Below, in pieces: positions 13,707 through 23,368 of a DNA stretch of 64,000 nt. This DNA comes from Comamonadaceae bacterium. GTDB taxonomy: Bacteria; Pseudomonadota; Gammaproteobacteria; Burkholderiales; Burkholderiaceae_C. How positions within the stretch are numbered: the first letter of the stretch is position 1; the number at the start of each line of letters is the position of its first letter. The notes below the pieces were generated by a model. The model was not told the DNA's origin. It did no database searches and saw only the letters and a list, made by a program, of their open reading frames with translations. A program made the position numbers and the translations under genes. The DNA lies in NCBI GenBank assembly GCA_947375135.1, contig CANCER010000002.1:1-64000 (forward strand), in the 5' to 3' direction.

Positions 13707-15118
13707 ACGCGTGCGCCTTTCACGGTCAACATATCTGCAATCTTTCCGGGCACAGCGCCAATGGAGCCCGCGCCCATGCACACCAGCACGTCGCCATCAC
13801 GGGCGTTGTCGATGGCGGCTTGGGGCATGGCGAGGATGTCGTCTACAAAAATGGGTTCCACCTTGCCGGCAATCCGCAAGGCGCGCGCCAGGGCGCGGCC
13901 ATCGGCGGCGACGATGGGGGCTTCGCCGGCGGCATAGACCTCGGCCAGCAGCACCGAGTCCGACAGGGCAATGACCTTGACGAAGTCGTCAAAGCAGTCG
14001 CGCGTGCGGCTATAGCGATGGGGCTGGAAGGCCAACACCAGACGGCGACCCGGGAAGGCGCCGCGCGCAGCAGACAGGGTGGCGGCCATCTCGACGGGGT
14101 GGTGGCCATAGTCGTCAATGACCGTGACCGTGCCGCCCTGGGGCAGAGGCAAATCGCCATAGCGCTGAAAGCGCCGGCCCACGCCGCGGAATTCGGCCAG
14201 GGCTTTTTGTACTGCGGCGTCTTCAATGTTGAGTTCCACAGCCACTGCGATGGCACTAAGGGCGTTGAGGACGTTGTGCAGGCCGGGCAGGTTCAGCACC
14301 ACGTCCATATCCGGCATCACCACACCGTTGCGGCGCTGCACCGTGAAGTGCATTTGCGCACCGACCGCGCGCACGTTGACGGCGCGCACCTGGGCCTCTT
14401 CGTTGAGGCCGTAGCTGGTAATCGGGCAGGTGACGTCGTTGACGATGTCGCGCACCGCTGCGTCATCGGTGCACAAAATGGCCGTGCCGTAGAAGGGCAT
14501 GCGGTGCAGGAAATCGACAAAGGCTTTTTTCAGGTTGTTGAAGTCGTGGCCATAGGTTTCCATATGGTCGGCATCGATATTCGTCACCACCGCCATCACC
14601 GGCAGCAGGTTCAGGAAGGACGCATCCGATTCATCGGCCTCCACCACGATGTAATCGCCGCTGCCCAGACGCGCATTGGCACCCGCGCTGTTGAGCCGTC
14701 CGCCAATCACAAAGGTAGGGTCCAGGCCGGCCTGTGCTAGCACGCTGGCCACCAGGCTGGTGGTGGTGGTCTTGCCGTGGGTACCGGCAATGGCGATACC
14801 TTGCTTGAGGCGCATCAGTTCGGCCAGCATCAGGGCGCGCGGCACGATGGGAATGTGCCTCTCGCGGGCGCGGATCACCTCGGGGTTGTCTTGCTTCACC
14901 GCCGTGGAGGTAACGACCGCATCAGCACCCTCCACATGGGCGGCGGAGTGGCCCACGTAAATCTTGATACCCAGTGACGCCAGGCGTTGGGTGGTGGCAT
15001 TGTCGGCAAGATCCGAACCCGTCACGGTGTAGCCCAGGTTGCTCAGCACTTCGGCGATGCCGGACATGCCGGAGCCGCCCACGCCGACGAAGTGAATTTG
15101 TTGGATGGCGTGTTTCAT
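13703..15118 (-). CDS. murC: UDP-N-acetylmuramate--L-alanine ligase
   Basis: MurC (471 residues) adds the first stem amino acid, L-Ala, to UDP-MurNAc. The N-terminal domain starts with [18 protein letters not shown], the ATP P-loop is [15 protein letters not shown] near residue 115, and DDYGHHPVE near 345 is the conserved C-terminal Mur ligase motif. Start and stop overlap murG and ddl by ATGA on both sides, so the three genes are translationally packed. Confidence 0.97.
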   Translation of the reverse strand: MKHAIQQIHFVGVGGSGMSGIAEVLSNLGYTVTGSDLADNATTQRLASLGIKIYVGHSAAHVEGADAVVTSTAVKQDNPEVIRARERHIPIVPRALMLAELMRLKQGIAIAGTHGKTTTTSLVASVLAQAGLDPTFVIGGRLNSAGANARLGSGDYIVVEADESDASFLNLLPVMAVVTNIDADHMETYGHDFNNLKKAFVDFLHRMPFYGTAILCTDDAAVRDIVNDVTCPITSYGLNEEAQVRAVNVRAVGAQMHFTVQRRNGVVMPDMDVVLNLPGLHNVLNALSAIAVAVELNIEDAAVQKALAEFRGVGRRFQRYGDLPLPQGGTVTVIDDYGHHPVEMAATLSAARGAFPGRRLVLAFQPHRYSRTRDCFDDFVKVIALSDSVLLAEVYAAGEAPIVAADGRALARALRIAGKVEPIFVDDILAMPQAAIDNARDGDVLVCMGAGSIGAVPGKIADMLTVKGARV

Positions 15119-16182
15119 GGGGCTAGTTCCTCGCAGGCGGCGACCACCGCATCGGTGGCGCGCAATTGCTGCATGTTCTTGGCGGCCAGGGCGCGCTGCA
15201 GAAGCGCGGCCCGGTCGGTGGTGGTGATGAAGTCGGCCAGGCGCGCAGGCGTCAGTTCGCCCTGGGGCATCAGCCAGCCCGCGCCCTGGTCCACCAGGAA
15301 ACGGGCGTTGTGGGTCTGGTGGTCATCCACGGCAGAGGGGAAAGGCACAAACATGGCAGCGGCTCCTACGGCTGCCAATTCGGTCACGGTGCTGGCACCG
15401 GCGCGGCACAGCACCAGGTCGGCATCCGCAAAGGCCTGCGCCGTGTCGCTGACAAAGGGGGTGAGTTCAGCGCGAACGCCGCTGGCCGCGTAGTTGGCGC
15501 GCAATGCATCAATCTGTTTTTCGCCGCTTTGGTGGAGCACTGTGGGGCGTTGCGACTCGGGGATCAAGGCCAGGGCTTGCGGCACGATGCTGTTGAGTGC
15601 GCGCGCGCCCAGACTGCCACCCACCACCAGCAGGCGCAGGGGGCCGGATCGGCCGGCAAAGCGGTCTTGCGGTTCGGCCTGCGTCAGAAACTCGGCGCGC
15701 AGCGGGTTGCCCACGCAGCGGCCTTTGGCAAACACGTTGGGGAACGCAGTGAAGACCCGCTTGGCCACAGAAGCCAAGACCTTGTTGGCCATGCCGGCCA
15801 CCGAGTTTTGTTCATGCAGCACCAGCGGTTTGCGCATGAGTGTTCCCACCATGCCGCCGGGAAAGGTGATGTAGCCACCCAGGCCCACCAGCACGTCGGG
15901 CTGGACACGGCGCATCACCTGCAGGCTTTGCCAGAAGGCGCGCAGCAGGCGCAGCGGCAGCAGCAGCAAGGTCATGCGGCCCTTGCCGCGAACCCCGCCA
16001 AATTCAATGGTTTCCAGCGGGAAACCGCGGGCAGGCACCAAACGGCTTTCCATGCTGCCGGGTGCGCCCAGCCAGTGCACGCGCCAGCCCTTGGCGCGCA
16101 GGGCCTCGGCCACAGCCAGGCCGGGGAAGATGTGGCCGCCGGTACCACCCGCCATGACGAGCGCGCAGGGTTGTTTTTTCAT
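15115..16182 (-). CDS. murG: Undecaprenyldiphospho-muramoylpentapeptide beta-N-acetylglucosaminyltransferase
   Basis: MurG (355 residues) converts lipid I to lipid II at the inner face of the membrane. Signatures are [19 protein letters not shown] at the N-terminus, [22 protein letters not shown] near 190 and [15 protein letters not shown] near 270. The frame is open up to 16296, but the ATG at 16182 (MKKQPCALV) is preceded by GGAGG and begins exactly where the fold begins. This ATG overlaps the TGA of a 27-codon frame created by a local duplication between ftsW and murG. Confidence 0.96.
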   Translation of the reverse strand: MKKQPCALVMAGGTGGHIFPGLAVAEALRAKGWRVHWLGAPGSMESRLVPARGFPLETIEFGGVRGKGRMTLLLLPLRLLRAFWQSLQVMRRVQPDVLVGLGGYITFPGGMVGTLMRKPLVLHEQNSVAGMANKVLASVAKRVFTAFPNVFAKGRCVGNPLRAEFLTQAEPQDRFAGRSGPLRLLVVGGSLGARALNSIVPQALALIPESQRPTVLHQSGEKQIDALRANYAASGVRAELTPFVSDTAQAFADADLVLCRAGASTVTELAAVGAAAMFVPFPSAVDDHQTHNARFLVDQGAGWLMPQGELTPARLADFITTTDRAALLQRALAAKNMQQLRATDAVVAACEELAP

Positions 16183-16262
16183 ACACGGCCTCCGTGCATC
16201 CACCACGGCTTCGCCGTGCAGCGCTGCGCGCTGTGCTTGTTTTGGCGAAACAAGCAACTCAT
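16179..16262 (-). CDS. 27-codon bridging frame between ftsW and murG
   Basis: A short frame starts at the ATG that overlaps the ftsW stop (TGA at 16259-16261) and ends with a TGA that overlaps the murG ATG. It would encode 27 residues beginning [10 protein letters not shown] and ending MHGGRV, the same six residues that end FtsW. It is preceded by the same GGAGG as murG. The frame exists because a 21-base block is repeated with an 80-base offset. It may serve only to carry ribosomes from ftsW to murG; a functional peptide is not implied. Confidence 0.35.
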   Translation of the reverse strand: MSCLFRQNKHSAQRCTAKPWWMHGGRV

Positions 16263-16279
16263 ACACGGCCTCCGTGCAT
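16179..16279 (-). repeat. Direct repeat (21 bp) flanking an ~59-bp insert at the ftsW-murG junction
   Basis: The block reading ATGCACGGAGGCCGTGTATG (minus strand) occurs at 16179-16199 and again at 16259-16279, an offset of 80 bases. Each copy carries a GGAGG ribosome site followed by ATG. The sequence between contains a small hairpin (CACGGC-GAA-GCCGTG, about 16203-16217). The most economical reading is that ftsW once overlapped murG directly and that an insertion or slippage event duplicated the junction. Confidence 0.85.
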
Positions 16280-17515
16280 GAGTTGCTTATTTTCATAGTC
16301 GATGCGCAGCACCACCGCGATGGCGACCAGGTTGATCAAAATCGCAGAGCCGCCGTAGCTCATCAGCGGCAGGGTCAGGCCCTTGGTGGGCAGCGCACCC
16401 AGGTTCACACCCATATTGATAAAGGACTGAAAACCCATCCAGATGCCCAGGCCCTGCGCGACCAGACCGGCAAAAACCCGGTCCAGGGAGATGGCCTGAC
16501 GGCCGATTTGCATGAGGCGGCGGGTCAGCCAGAGGAACATGCAGATCACCACCAGCACGCCCATCAGCCCGAATTCTTCGCCGATGACGGCCAGCAAAAA
16601 GTCGGTATGTGCTTCCGGCAGCCAATGCAACTTCTCCACGCTGCCGCCCAGCCCCACGCCAAAAATTTCGCCGCGGCCGATGGCGATCAGCGAGTGGGAG
16701 AGCTGGTAGCCCTTGCCCATGGAGTAGCGCTCATCCCAGGGGTTGAGGTAGGCAAAAATGCGCTCACGCCGCCAGTCGGAAAGCGCGATCATCAGCGCGA
16801 AGGCCACAAATAGAATGGCGGCGATCAGGAAGAACATGCGGGCGTTGACGCCGCCCAGAAACAGAATGCCCATGGCAATGACGGCAATCACCATGAAGGC
16901 TCCCATATCGGGCTCGGCCAGCAGCAAGATGCCCATCACCGCCACGGCAGCACCCATGGGCAGTACGGCGCGAAAGAAGCGCTCTTTCACCTCCATTTTG
17001 CGCACCATGTAGTCTGCCGCGTACAGCACCACGGCGAACTTGGCCAACTCGGAGGGCTGAAAGTTCAGAAGGCCCAGCGCAATCCAGCGCCGAGCACCGT
17101 TCACACCCTTGCCAATAAAAGGCACCAACACCGCCAACATCAGGAACAGCGAGACAAGGAACAGATAGGGCGCCACCTTTTCCCAGGTTGCCACCGGCAC
17201 CTGAAACGCCAGCAGCGCGGCCACAAAAGCCACGCCGATGGACAGGACATGGCGCATCAGAAAGTGGGTGTGCGCGTAATTGGCGAAGCGCGGGTTGTCC
17301 GGCATGGCGATCGATGCCGAGTACACCATCACCAGCCCCCACAACAGCAGCGCCACCGTGACCCAGACCAGCGGCTGGTCAATGCCGCGCACCTGCGCCA
17401 TGGGCGTTCGCGTGGCGAAGGAACCCCGGGCACCCAAACGCACCGGCAATACCGCAGACACCGAAGCCCCGGGCTTGCGCGAGAACCAGCCCATGGTGTT
17501 GGCCAGAGTGATCAC
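16259..17515 (-). CDS. ftsW: Lipid II polymerase FtsW (SEDS family)
   Basis: FtsW is the SEDS glycosyltransferase of septal peptidoglycan synthesis. About ten hydrophobic segments are visible, with the conserved loops [19 protein letters not shown] and, near the C-terminus, [20 protein letters not shown]. The start is taken as the GTG at 17515 because GGAG lies 8 bases upstream and the codon overlaps the murD stop as GTGA; this gives 418 residues. The ATG at 17494 has no ribosome site. The C-terminus MHGGRV lies within the duplicated block at the murG junction. Confidence 0.95.
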   Translation of the reverse strand: MITLANTMGWFSRKPGASVSAVLPVRLGARGSFATRTPMAQVRGIDQPLVWVTVALLLWGLVMVYSASIAMPDNPRFANYAHTHFLMRHVLSIGVAFVAALLAFQVPVATWEKVAPYLFLVSLFLMLAVLVPFIGKGVNGARRWIALGLLNFQPSELAKFAVVLYAADYMVRKMEVKERFFRAVLPMGAAVAVMGILLLAEPDMGAFMVIAVIAMGILFLGGVNARMFFLIAAILFVAFALMIALSDWRRERIFAYLNPWDERYSMGKGYQLSHSLIAIGRGEIFGVGLGGSVEKLHWLPEAHTDFLLAVIGEEFGLMGVLVVICMFLWLTRRLMQIGRQAISLDRVFAGLVAQGLGIWMGFQSFINMGVNLGALPTKGLTLPLMSYGGSAILINLVAIAVVLRIDYENKQLMHGGRV

Positions 17516-19044
17516 GTGCGGGACTCCAGATCCGAGCCGCTGTCCAGCGCCAGCGTGCGCACTGCCTCGATAAAGCACTGCGCGCGGTGGGCATAGTCCT
17601 TGAACATGTCAAAGCTGGCGCAAGCCGGCGACAGCAAGACGGCGTCCCCCGCATGGGCAGCACGGTTTGCCTGCGCTACGGCGTCTTCCATGGAAACGGC
17701 GTCCAGCAGCGGCACTTCGGTGCCTTCAAGGGCTGCGCGGATCAGTGGCGCATCGCGGCCCAACAGCACCACGGTGCGCACATAGCGGGCAATCGGCGCG
17801 GCCAGCGGGGAGAAATCCTGCCCCTTGCCTTCACCCCCCAGCAGCAGGACCAGCTTGCGGTCTTCGCCCAGACCGCTCAAAGCGGCGGCGGTGGCGCCCA
17901 CATTGGTGCCCTTGCTGTCGTCAAAAAATTCCACGCCGTTGAGAATGCCCACACTCTCCACGCGGTGCGGCTCGCCGCGGTACTCGCGCAAGCCAAACAG
18001 GATGGGGCCCAGGGCGCAACCGGCCGCCGAACACAGCGCCAGCGCGGCCAGCGCATTGCTGGCGTTGTGCCGACCGCGAATGCGCAACGCATCAGCCGGC
18101 ATGAAGCGCTGGATGTGCAGTTCTTCGAGATGCTGGTATTTCTTGCGCGTCTCATCGGCTTCCAACGCCCGCACCAGCCAGACCATGCCGTTCATGGCTT
18201 CCAGCCCGAAGTCACCGGGGCGCTGCGGCATGTCGGTACCAAAGGACAGGTATTCGCGCTCGACTGGCTTCTGCAATTTCGCGCGAATCGGTGCGGGGCG
18301 CATGGCCATGACAGCCGGGTCTTCGCGGTTCAACACCAGCAAACCGGTGGTGCCAAAAATATGGGCCTTGGCCTTGGCATAGGCGGCCATAGTGCCGTGC
18401 CAGTCCAAATGGTCCTGGGTCACATTCAGCACCACGGCAGCGGTCGGCTCCAGGCCGCTGGGCAGATCGAGCTGGAAGCTCGACAGCTCCAGCACCCAGA
18501 CTTCGGGCAATGCGTTGGCTGCCAGGGCCTGCGCCAGGGTGTCGAGCAGCGTCGGGCCGATGTTGCCGGCCACGGCCACACTTTTTCCGGCCCAGCGCAC
18601 CAGGTGCCCGGTGAGCGAGGTGACGGTGGTCTTGCCGTTGGTGCCGGTAATGGCCAGCACCTTTGGCGCATACAAGGCGTTGCGCATCGGCACCGGGCTG
18701 TGTGCCAGGTCTTTCAGCGCCTGCGCAAACAGGCTGAGTTCACCGCCCACCCACAGGCCCAGCGCCTGGGCGGCGTCCATCACGCCGGCGGTTTCGGCAG
18801 GACTCAGACCCGGGCTCTTGAAGACGGCACGAATCTCCGTGCCTTCGACCAGTGCAGCGTTGAAATCGGAATGCACAAAGGTCACGGTGGGCAGCTCTTG
18901 GCGCAGCACGGCCAGTTGCGGCGGCGCCTCGCGCGTGTCCACCACGGTCACCACGGCGCCGTGCAGCGCGCACCAGCGCACCATGGCCAGGCCGGAGGCA
19001 CCCAGGCCCAGGACCAAGACGTGGAGATCGCGCAGATTGTTCAT
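17512..19044 (-). CDS. murD: UDP-N-acetylmuramoylalanine--D-glutamate ligase
   Basis: MurD (510 residues) adds D-Glu to UDP-MurNAc-L-Ala. N-terminal [16 protein letters not shown] binds the UDP part; [16 protein letters not shown] near residue 130 is the P-loop; [15 protein letters not shown] near 375 is the C-terminal Mur ligase motif. It is somewhat longer than the E. coli enzyme because of insertions in the central domain. A GGAGG ribosome site directly precedes the ATG and lies at the edge of the tandem 84-bp repeats separating it from mraY. Confidence 0.97.
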   Translation of the reverse strand: MNNLRDLHVLVLGLGASGLAMVRWCALHGAVVTVVDTREAPPQLAVLRQELPTVTFVHSDFNAALVEGTEIRAVFKSPGLSPAETAGVMDAAQALGLWVGGELSLFAQALKDLAHSPVPMRNALYAPKVLAITGTNGKTTVTSLTGHLVRWAGKSVAVAGNIGPTLLDTLAQALAANALPEVWVLELSSFQLDLPSGLEPTAAVVLNVTQDHLDWHGTMAAYAKAKAHIFGTTGLLVLNREDPAVMAMRPAPIRAKLQKPVEREYLSFGTDMPQRPGDFGLEAMNGMVWLVRALEADETRKKYQHLEELHIQRFMPADALRIRGRHNASNALAALALCSAAGCALGPILFGLREYRGEPHRVESVGILNGVEFFDDSKGTNVGATAAALSGLGEDRKLVLLLGGEGKGQDFSPLAAPIARYVRTVVLLGRDAPLIRAALEGTEVPLLDAVSMEDAVAQANRAAHAGDAVLLSPACASFDMFKDYAHRAQCFIEAVRTLALDSGSDLESRT

Positions 19045-19053
19045 GGCAAGCCT

Positions 19054-19221
19054 CCGCCGGGCCGCCCCAAGGAGGCGAACGGCCCCCTCGGGGGGCAGAG
19101 CAGCTGCGCAGCAGCAAACGTGGGGGTAGACATTTTTCCGCCGGGCCGCCCCAAGGAGGCGAACGGCCCCCTCGGGGGGCAGAGCAGCTGCGCAGCAGCA
19201 ATCGTGGGGGTAGACATTTTT
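19054..19221. repeat. Two tandem 84-bp palindromic repeat units between mraY and murD
   Basis: Positions 19054-19137 and 19138-19221 are the same 84-base unit, differing at one visible base (AAACG versus AATCG). The unit begins CCGCCGGGCCGCCCCAAGG, contains the complementary arms GGGCCGCCCC / GGCCCCCTCGGGGGG and CAGCTGCGCAGCAG, and ends with GACATTTTT. The right end reaches the mraY stop codon (19220-19222) and the left end reaches the murD ribosome site. Related but diverged units occur at 13604-13675, 39915-40012 and 56891-56970. No transposase is encoded, so this is a REP-like non-autonomous element. Confidence 0.93.
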
Positions 19222-20398
19222 AGCGCAGCTTCAGCGTGGACAAGCCCACCAGGCACAGCAGGATGGTGATGATCCAGAAGCGCACGACGACTTGCGTTTC
19301 CTTCCAGCCATGCTTTTCAAAGTGGTGGTGCAACGGCGCCATCTTCAAGAGGCGTTTACCGGCACCAAACTTCTTCTTGGTGTATTTGAAGTAGCTCACC
19401 TGCAGCATCACCGACAGGGCTTCCACCACGAAGATGCCGCCCATGATCGCCAGCACAATTTCCTGGCGCACGATAACGGCCACCGTACCGAGTGCTGCAC
19501 CCAGGGCCAGCGCGCCCACGTCCCCCATGAACACCTGCGCCGGGTGGGTGTTGAACCACAGGAAGGCCAGCCCGGAACCGGCCATGGCCGCGCAAAAAAT
19601 CATCAGTTCGCCGGAACCGGCGATATAGGGCAAAAACAGGTACCTGGAGAACACCGCGCTGCCGGTGACATAGGCAAAAATACCCAGGCAGGAGCCCACC
19701 AGCACCACCGGCATGATGGCCAGGCCGTCCAGGCCATCGGTGAGATTGACCGCATTGCTGGAGCCCACGATCACCAGGTAGGTGAGGATGACAAAGCCCA
19801 GCACGCCCAGCGGATAGCTCACCTGCTTGAAGAAAGGCAGCAAGAGCCCGGCCTTGGGCGGCAGGTTCACATCAAAGCCGGAGCTCACCCATTGGAAGAA
19901 CAGTTGCATAACGCGTATGTTGGAGCTTTCGGAGATGCTGAACACCAGGTACAGCGCTGCAATCAGGCCGATCACCGATTGCCAGAAATACTTCTCGCGT
20001 GAGCGCATGCCTTCGGGATCTTTACGCACCACCTTGCGCCAGTCGTCCACCCAGCCGATGGCGCCAAAGCCCAGGGTCACGATCAGCACGATCCAGACAA
20101 AACGGTTGCTCCAGTCAAACCACAGCAGGGTGGAAATAGCGATCGACAACAGAATCAGTACGCCACCCATGGTGGGCGTACCGCTTTTGCTGAGGTGACT
20201 TTCCATGCCATAGCCGCGGATGGGTTGACCGATCTTGAGCGCGGTCAGCCGGCGAATAACGGCAGGGCCTGCGGCCAAGCCAATCAGCAAGGCTGTCAGG
20301 GCAGCCATCACCGCACGAAAGGTGATGTACTGGAATACGCGGAAGAAACCGAATTCCGGCGACAGGGTTTGCAGCCATTGGGCCAGGCTTAGAAGCAT
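19220..20398 (-). CDS. mraY: Phospho-N-acetylmuramoyl-pentapeptide transferase
   Basis: MraY (392 residues) makes lipid I from UDP-MurNAc-pentapeptide and undecaprenyl phosphate in the inner membrane. Signatures include [14 protein letters not shown] near residue 70, the catalytic [11 protein letters not shown] near 230 and [14 protein letters not shown] near 350, separated by about ten membrane segments. The ATG at 20398 ([10 protein letters not shown]) is the usual MraY start; an upstream in-frame extension to 20455 overlaps murF and is rejected. Its stop lies at the end of the tandem repeat. Confidence 0.97.
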   Translation of the reverse strand: MLLSLAQWLQTLSPEFGFFRVFQYITFRAVMAALTALLIGLAAGPAVIRRLTALKIGQPIRGYGMESHLSKSGTPTMGGVLILLSIAISTLLWFDWSNRFVWIVLIVTLGFGAIGWVDDWRKVVRKDPEGMRSREKYFWQSVIGLIAALYLVFSISESSNIRVMQLFFQWVSSGFDVNLPPKAGLLLPFFKQVSYPLGVLGFVILTYLVIVGSSNAVNLTDGLDGLAIMPVVLVGSCLGIFAYVTGSAVFSRYLFLPYIAGSGELMIFCAAMAGSGLAFLWFNTHPAQVFMGDVGALALGAALGTVAVIVRQEIVLAIMGGIFVVEALSVMLQVSYFKYTKKKFGAGKRLLKMAPLHHHFEKHGWKETQVVVRFWIITILLCLVGLSTLKLR

Positions 20399-20426
20399 GA
20401 GGTGGATCCGTTCTTGTTGTCTGGGT

Positions 20427-21836
20427 TCATGGCGTGCCCTGCGCTGGGGCGGCATTGCACACCGCTTCCACCACGCGCTCCATGCGCATGAAGCGCGAGC
20501 CCTTGACCAGCAGGCTGCCTACTTGCGGCAGAAGTTGCACTACGGCAGCGTTCAGGTCGTCCATCGAAGCAAAGTGTTGTGCGCCGGGAAAAGCGGCCAC
20601 AGCGGACCGGGCCAGTTCCCCCAGCGCGAAGAAATGCTCAATGCCGGCGGCCCGTGCTTCGGTACCGGCTTCTGTATGGAAGGCCGGGCCCTGCGCACCC
20701 ACCTCGCCCATGTCGCCCAGCACCAGCAGGCGAGGACCCGGCAGTTCGGCCAGCACCGCAATAGCGGCACGCACCGAGTCGGGATTGGCGTTGTAGGTGT
20801 CGTCCACCAGCGTGCGGGTTCCGTCCGGCCACTGCAAAGCGACGGCCCGGGAGCGGCCCTTGACGGGCACAAAGGACTGCAAGCCCTGCACCACGGCATC
20901 CGCCGGCACGCCGGCAGACAGTGCACAGGCGGCAGCGGCCAGCGCATTTTTGACGTTGTGGCGCCCGGCAATGTGCAAGCTGAATGTCAGTTCGCAACCC
21001 AGGCCATGGGCTTGCACCGACCAGGCACCATCGCTCCAGTGGGCAGCGTGGCACACCAGATCCTGCGCGCTGCCGTTGGGCTCCAGCGCAAAGCGTGCCG
21101 TGCGGCGTGGTGCAGCCAACCCGGACCAGAGTCCGGTGAAGGCGTCATCGGCCGGAAACACCGCCGTGCCGCTGGCCGACAACCGGCCGATCACAGCGCC
21201 GTTTTCTTCGGCAACGGCTTGCACGGTCTGCATGAATTCCAGGTGTTCGCGCTGGGCGTTGTTCACCAGGGCCACGGTGGGCTGGGCAACCGCCGCCAAG
21301 GCGTCGATTTCACCCGGGTGGTTCATGCCCAGTTCCACCACCGCAATGCGGTGGTGCGCTCGCAGGCGCAACACGGTGAGCGGCACGCCAATCTCGTTGT
21401 TCAGGTTGCCGCGTGTGGCCAGCGCATCCTCGCCGGCGGCGGCCGCCAGAATGCTGGCGATCATCTGCGTGACGGTGGTCTTGCCGTTGCTGCCAGTCAC
21501 TGCAATCACAGGCACATGGAATTGCGCGCGCCAGCCGGTGGCGAGTTGCGTCAACGCTGCGTGGGTATCCGCCACTTCGATGCGGGGAATGCCAACGGGG
21601 TAACTTTCGGCCGGCAGGCCGGCATGGCAGATCAGGGCGGCAGCACCCTGGGCACAGGCCTGGTGCAACAGGCTGTTGGCATCGAAGGTCTCGCCCTTGA
21701 GGGCCAGGAACAGATCGCCCTGCTCTACGCTGCGGGTGTCGGTGTGTACGCGCAGCACGGCGGTCGCGCCATCACCCACCAGGGTGGCGCCGGGCAGCCA
21801 TTGCAGTGCGGTGTGCAAGGGCATCATGGGCTTCAT
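20427..21836 (-). CDS. murF: UDP-N-acetylmuramoyl-tripeptide--D-alanyl-D-alanine ligase
   Basis: MurF (469 residues) adds D-Ala-D-Ala, the product of Ddl, to the UDP-linked tripeptide. The P-loop [16 protein letters not shown] is near residue 120; LGMNHPGEI and [14 protein letters not shown] are family motifs. The ATG at 21836 overlaps the murE stop (ATGA), which decides the start against a longer in-frame ORF to 21866. Confidence 0.96.
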   Translation of the reverse strand: MKPMMPLHTALQWLPGATLVGDGATAVLRVHTDTRSVEQGDLFLALKGETFDANSLLHQACAQGAAALICHAGLPAESYPVGIPRIEVADTHAALTQLATGWRAQFHVPVIAVTGSNGKTTVTQMIASILAAAAGEDALATRGNLNNEIGVPLTVLRLRAHHRIAVVELGMNHPGEIDALAAVAQPTVALVNNAQREHLEFMQTVQAVAEENGAVIGRLSASGTAVFPADDAFTGLWSGLAAPRRTARFALEPNGSAQDLVCHAAHWSDGAWSVQAHGLGCELTFSLHIAGRHNVKNALAAAACALSAGVPADAVVQGLQSFVPVKGRSRAVALQWPDGTRTLVDDTYNANPDSVRAAIAVLAELPGPRLLVLGDMGEVGAQGPAFHTEAGTEARAAGIEHFFALGELARSAVAAFPGAQHFASMDDLNAAVVQLLPQVGSLLVKGSRFMRMERVVEAVCNAAPAQGTP

Positions 21837-23368
21837 ACCGCAGCTCCCGGCGCGCGCTGGCGCCATTGCTGCAAGGCGAATGCGGCATGGGCGCGATCGG
21901 AAAACGCAGCCTTCACGCCGGCCATTTCCTGCGTGGCTTCGTGGCCCTTGCCGGCCAGCAACACCACATCCTGTGCCGCAGCGCGGGCAATGGTGTCAGC
22001 AATCGCCTCGGCCCGGTCCGCTTGCACCACCAGGGTGTTGCAGGACGGCAGACCGAGCAGTATCTGGGCAATGATGGCTTCGGGTTTTTCACTGCGCGGG
22101 TTGTCACTGGTGACGACCACCTGGTCCGCCAACTTGGCGGCGATGGCACCCATCAGCGGGCGCTTGGAAGCATCCCGGTCACCACCACAACCGAACACGC
22201 ACCAGAGCTTGCCGCCGCGGGCCTGCACCAGGGGGCGCAAGGCGTGCAAGGCATGGTCCAGGGCATCGGGGGTGTGGGCGTAGTCCACGGCCACCAGCGG
22301 CGCATCGGTACCGCCCAGGCACTCCATGCGGCCGGGAACGGCGTGCAAGTGGCTGCAGGCCTGCACAGCATCGGCCAGCGGCACACCCAGGGCGCGCATG
22401 GCGGCCAGCACGCCCAGCAAGTTGGAGACGTTGTAGCTGCCGATCACCTGGGTTTGCACAGCCAGGGCGGTTTCGCCCTCCACCACCTCAAAACCTACAC
22501 CGGCACTTAGGTAGCGGATATGGCGCGCCTGCAATCGGGCAGCCCGCACGGTGGACACCGTCCACAGGTCCAGCGCGCGGCCCTGCAATGCCGCAGCCAG
22601 CTCCACTCCGCGCACGTCGTCCAGATTCAGCACCACGCTTTGCAGACCGGGCCAGGCAAACAGGCGGCGCTTGGCCTGCCAGTAGGCCTCCATGCTGCCG
22701 TGGTAGTCGAGATGGTCTTGTGTGAAGTTGGTGAACAGGGCCACGCGAATCTGCGTGCCATCCAGGCGGGCTTCTTCAATGCCGATGCTGGAGGCCTCGA
22801 TGGCGCAGGCTTTGAGCCCCTGATCGGCAAAGCGGCGCAGCGCACTTTGCAGTTGTACCGGGTCGGGGGTTGTGAGTCCGGTGGACACCACATCGCCCCC
22901 GGCGGTGGCGGCATTTTCCTGCGCAGCGGCTGCGGGAGGGCGACCGACACCCAGCGTGCCAATCATGGCGCAAGGCATGGACCTGCCCGCATCCAGGGCC
23001 GACAGGGCTTGCGCCAGCCACCATGCACTGGAGGTTTTGCCATTGGTGCCGGTGACGGCCAGCACGGCCACCGCGTTGGAGGGGTGGGCAAAGTACTCGG
23101 CAGCAATCGGGCCGGTAGCGGCCTTCAAGCCTTCAAACTGTTCGACGCGGCCTGCGGGCCAATCAAAGGCAGCCGCACCCGCAGCCTCCACCAGGCACAC
23201 CGCAGCACCGGCCTGCAAGGCGGCCGCGACAAAGGCGCGGCCGTCCACCGCAGCACCGGGCCAGGCAATAAAGGCGTCACCCGGCTGGACCTTGCGGCTA
23301 TCGGTGCGCAAGGTGCCGGTGACGTGGGCTTTGAGCCACTGCGCGGCTTGGGTGCTGGAGTGCAGCAT
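21833..23368 (-). CDS. murE: UDP-N-acetylmuramoyl-L-alanyl-D-glutamate--2,6-diaminopimelate ligase
   Basis: MurE (511 residues) adds the third stem residue. The P-loop is AVTGTNGKTSSAWWL near 120, and the sequence SDNPRSE near 425 is the motif that selects meso-diaminopimelate, matching the presence of dapF in this window. The start codon shares one base with the ftsI stop (TGATG). Length and order agree with the dcw cluster. Confidence 0.97.
   Translation of the reverse strand: MLHSSTQAAQWLKAHVTGTLRTDSRKVQPGDAFIAWPGAAVDGRAFVAAALQAGAAVCLVEAAGAAAFDWPAGRVEQFEGLKAATGPIAAEYFAHPSNAVAVLAVTGTNGKTSSAWWLAQALSALDAGRSMPCAMIGTLGVGRPPAAAAQENAATAGGDVVSTGLTTPDPVQLQSALRRFADQGLKACAIEASSIGIEEARLDGTQIRVALFTNFTQDHLDYHGSMEAYWQAKRRLFAWPGLQSVVLNLDDVRGVELAAALQGRALDLWTVSTVRAARLQARHIRYLSAGVGFEVVEGETALAVQTQVIGSYNVSNLLGVLAAMRALGVPLADAVQACSHLHAVPGRMECLGGTDAPLVAVDYAHTPDALDHALHALRPLVQARGGKLWCVFGCGGDRDASKRPLMGAIAAKLADQVVVTSDNPRSEKPEAIIAQILLGLPSCNTLVVQADRAEAIADTIARAAAQDVVLLAGKGHEATQEMAGVKAAFSDRAHAAFALQQWRQRAPGAAV

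Noticed and set aside
20235..22283. 682-codon plus-strand open frame
   Set aside because: Antisense to mraY, murF and murE, which have full signature motifs; composition is that of a shadow frame.
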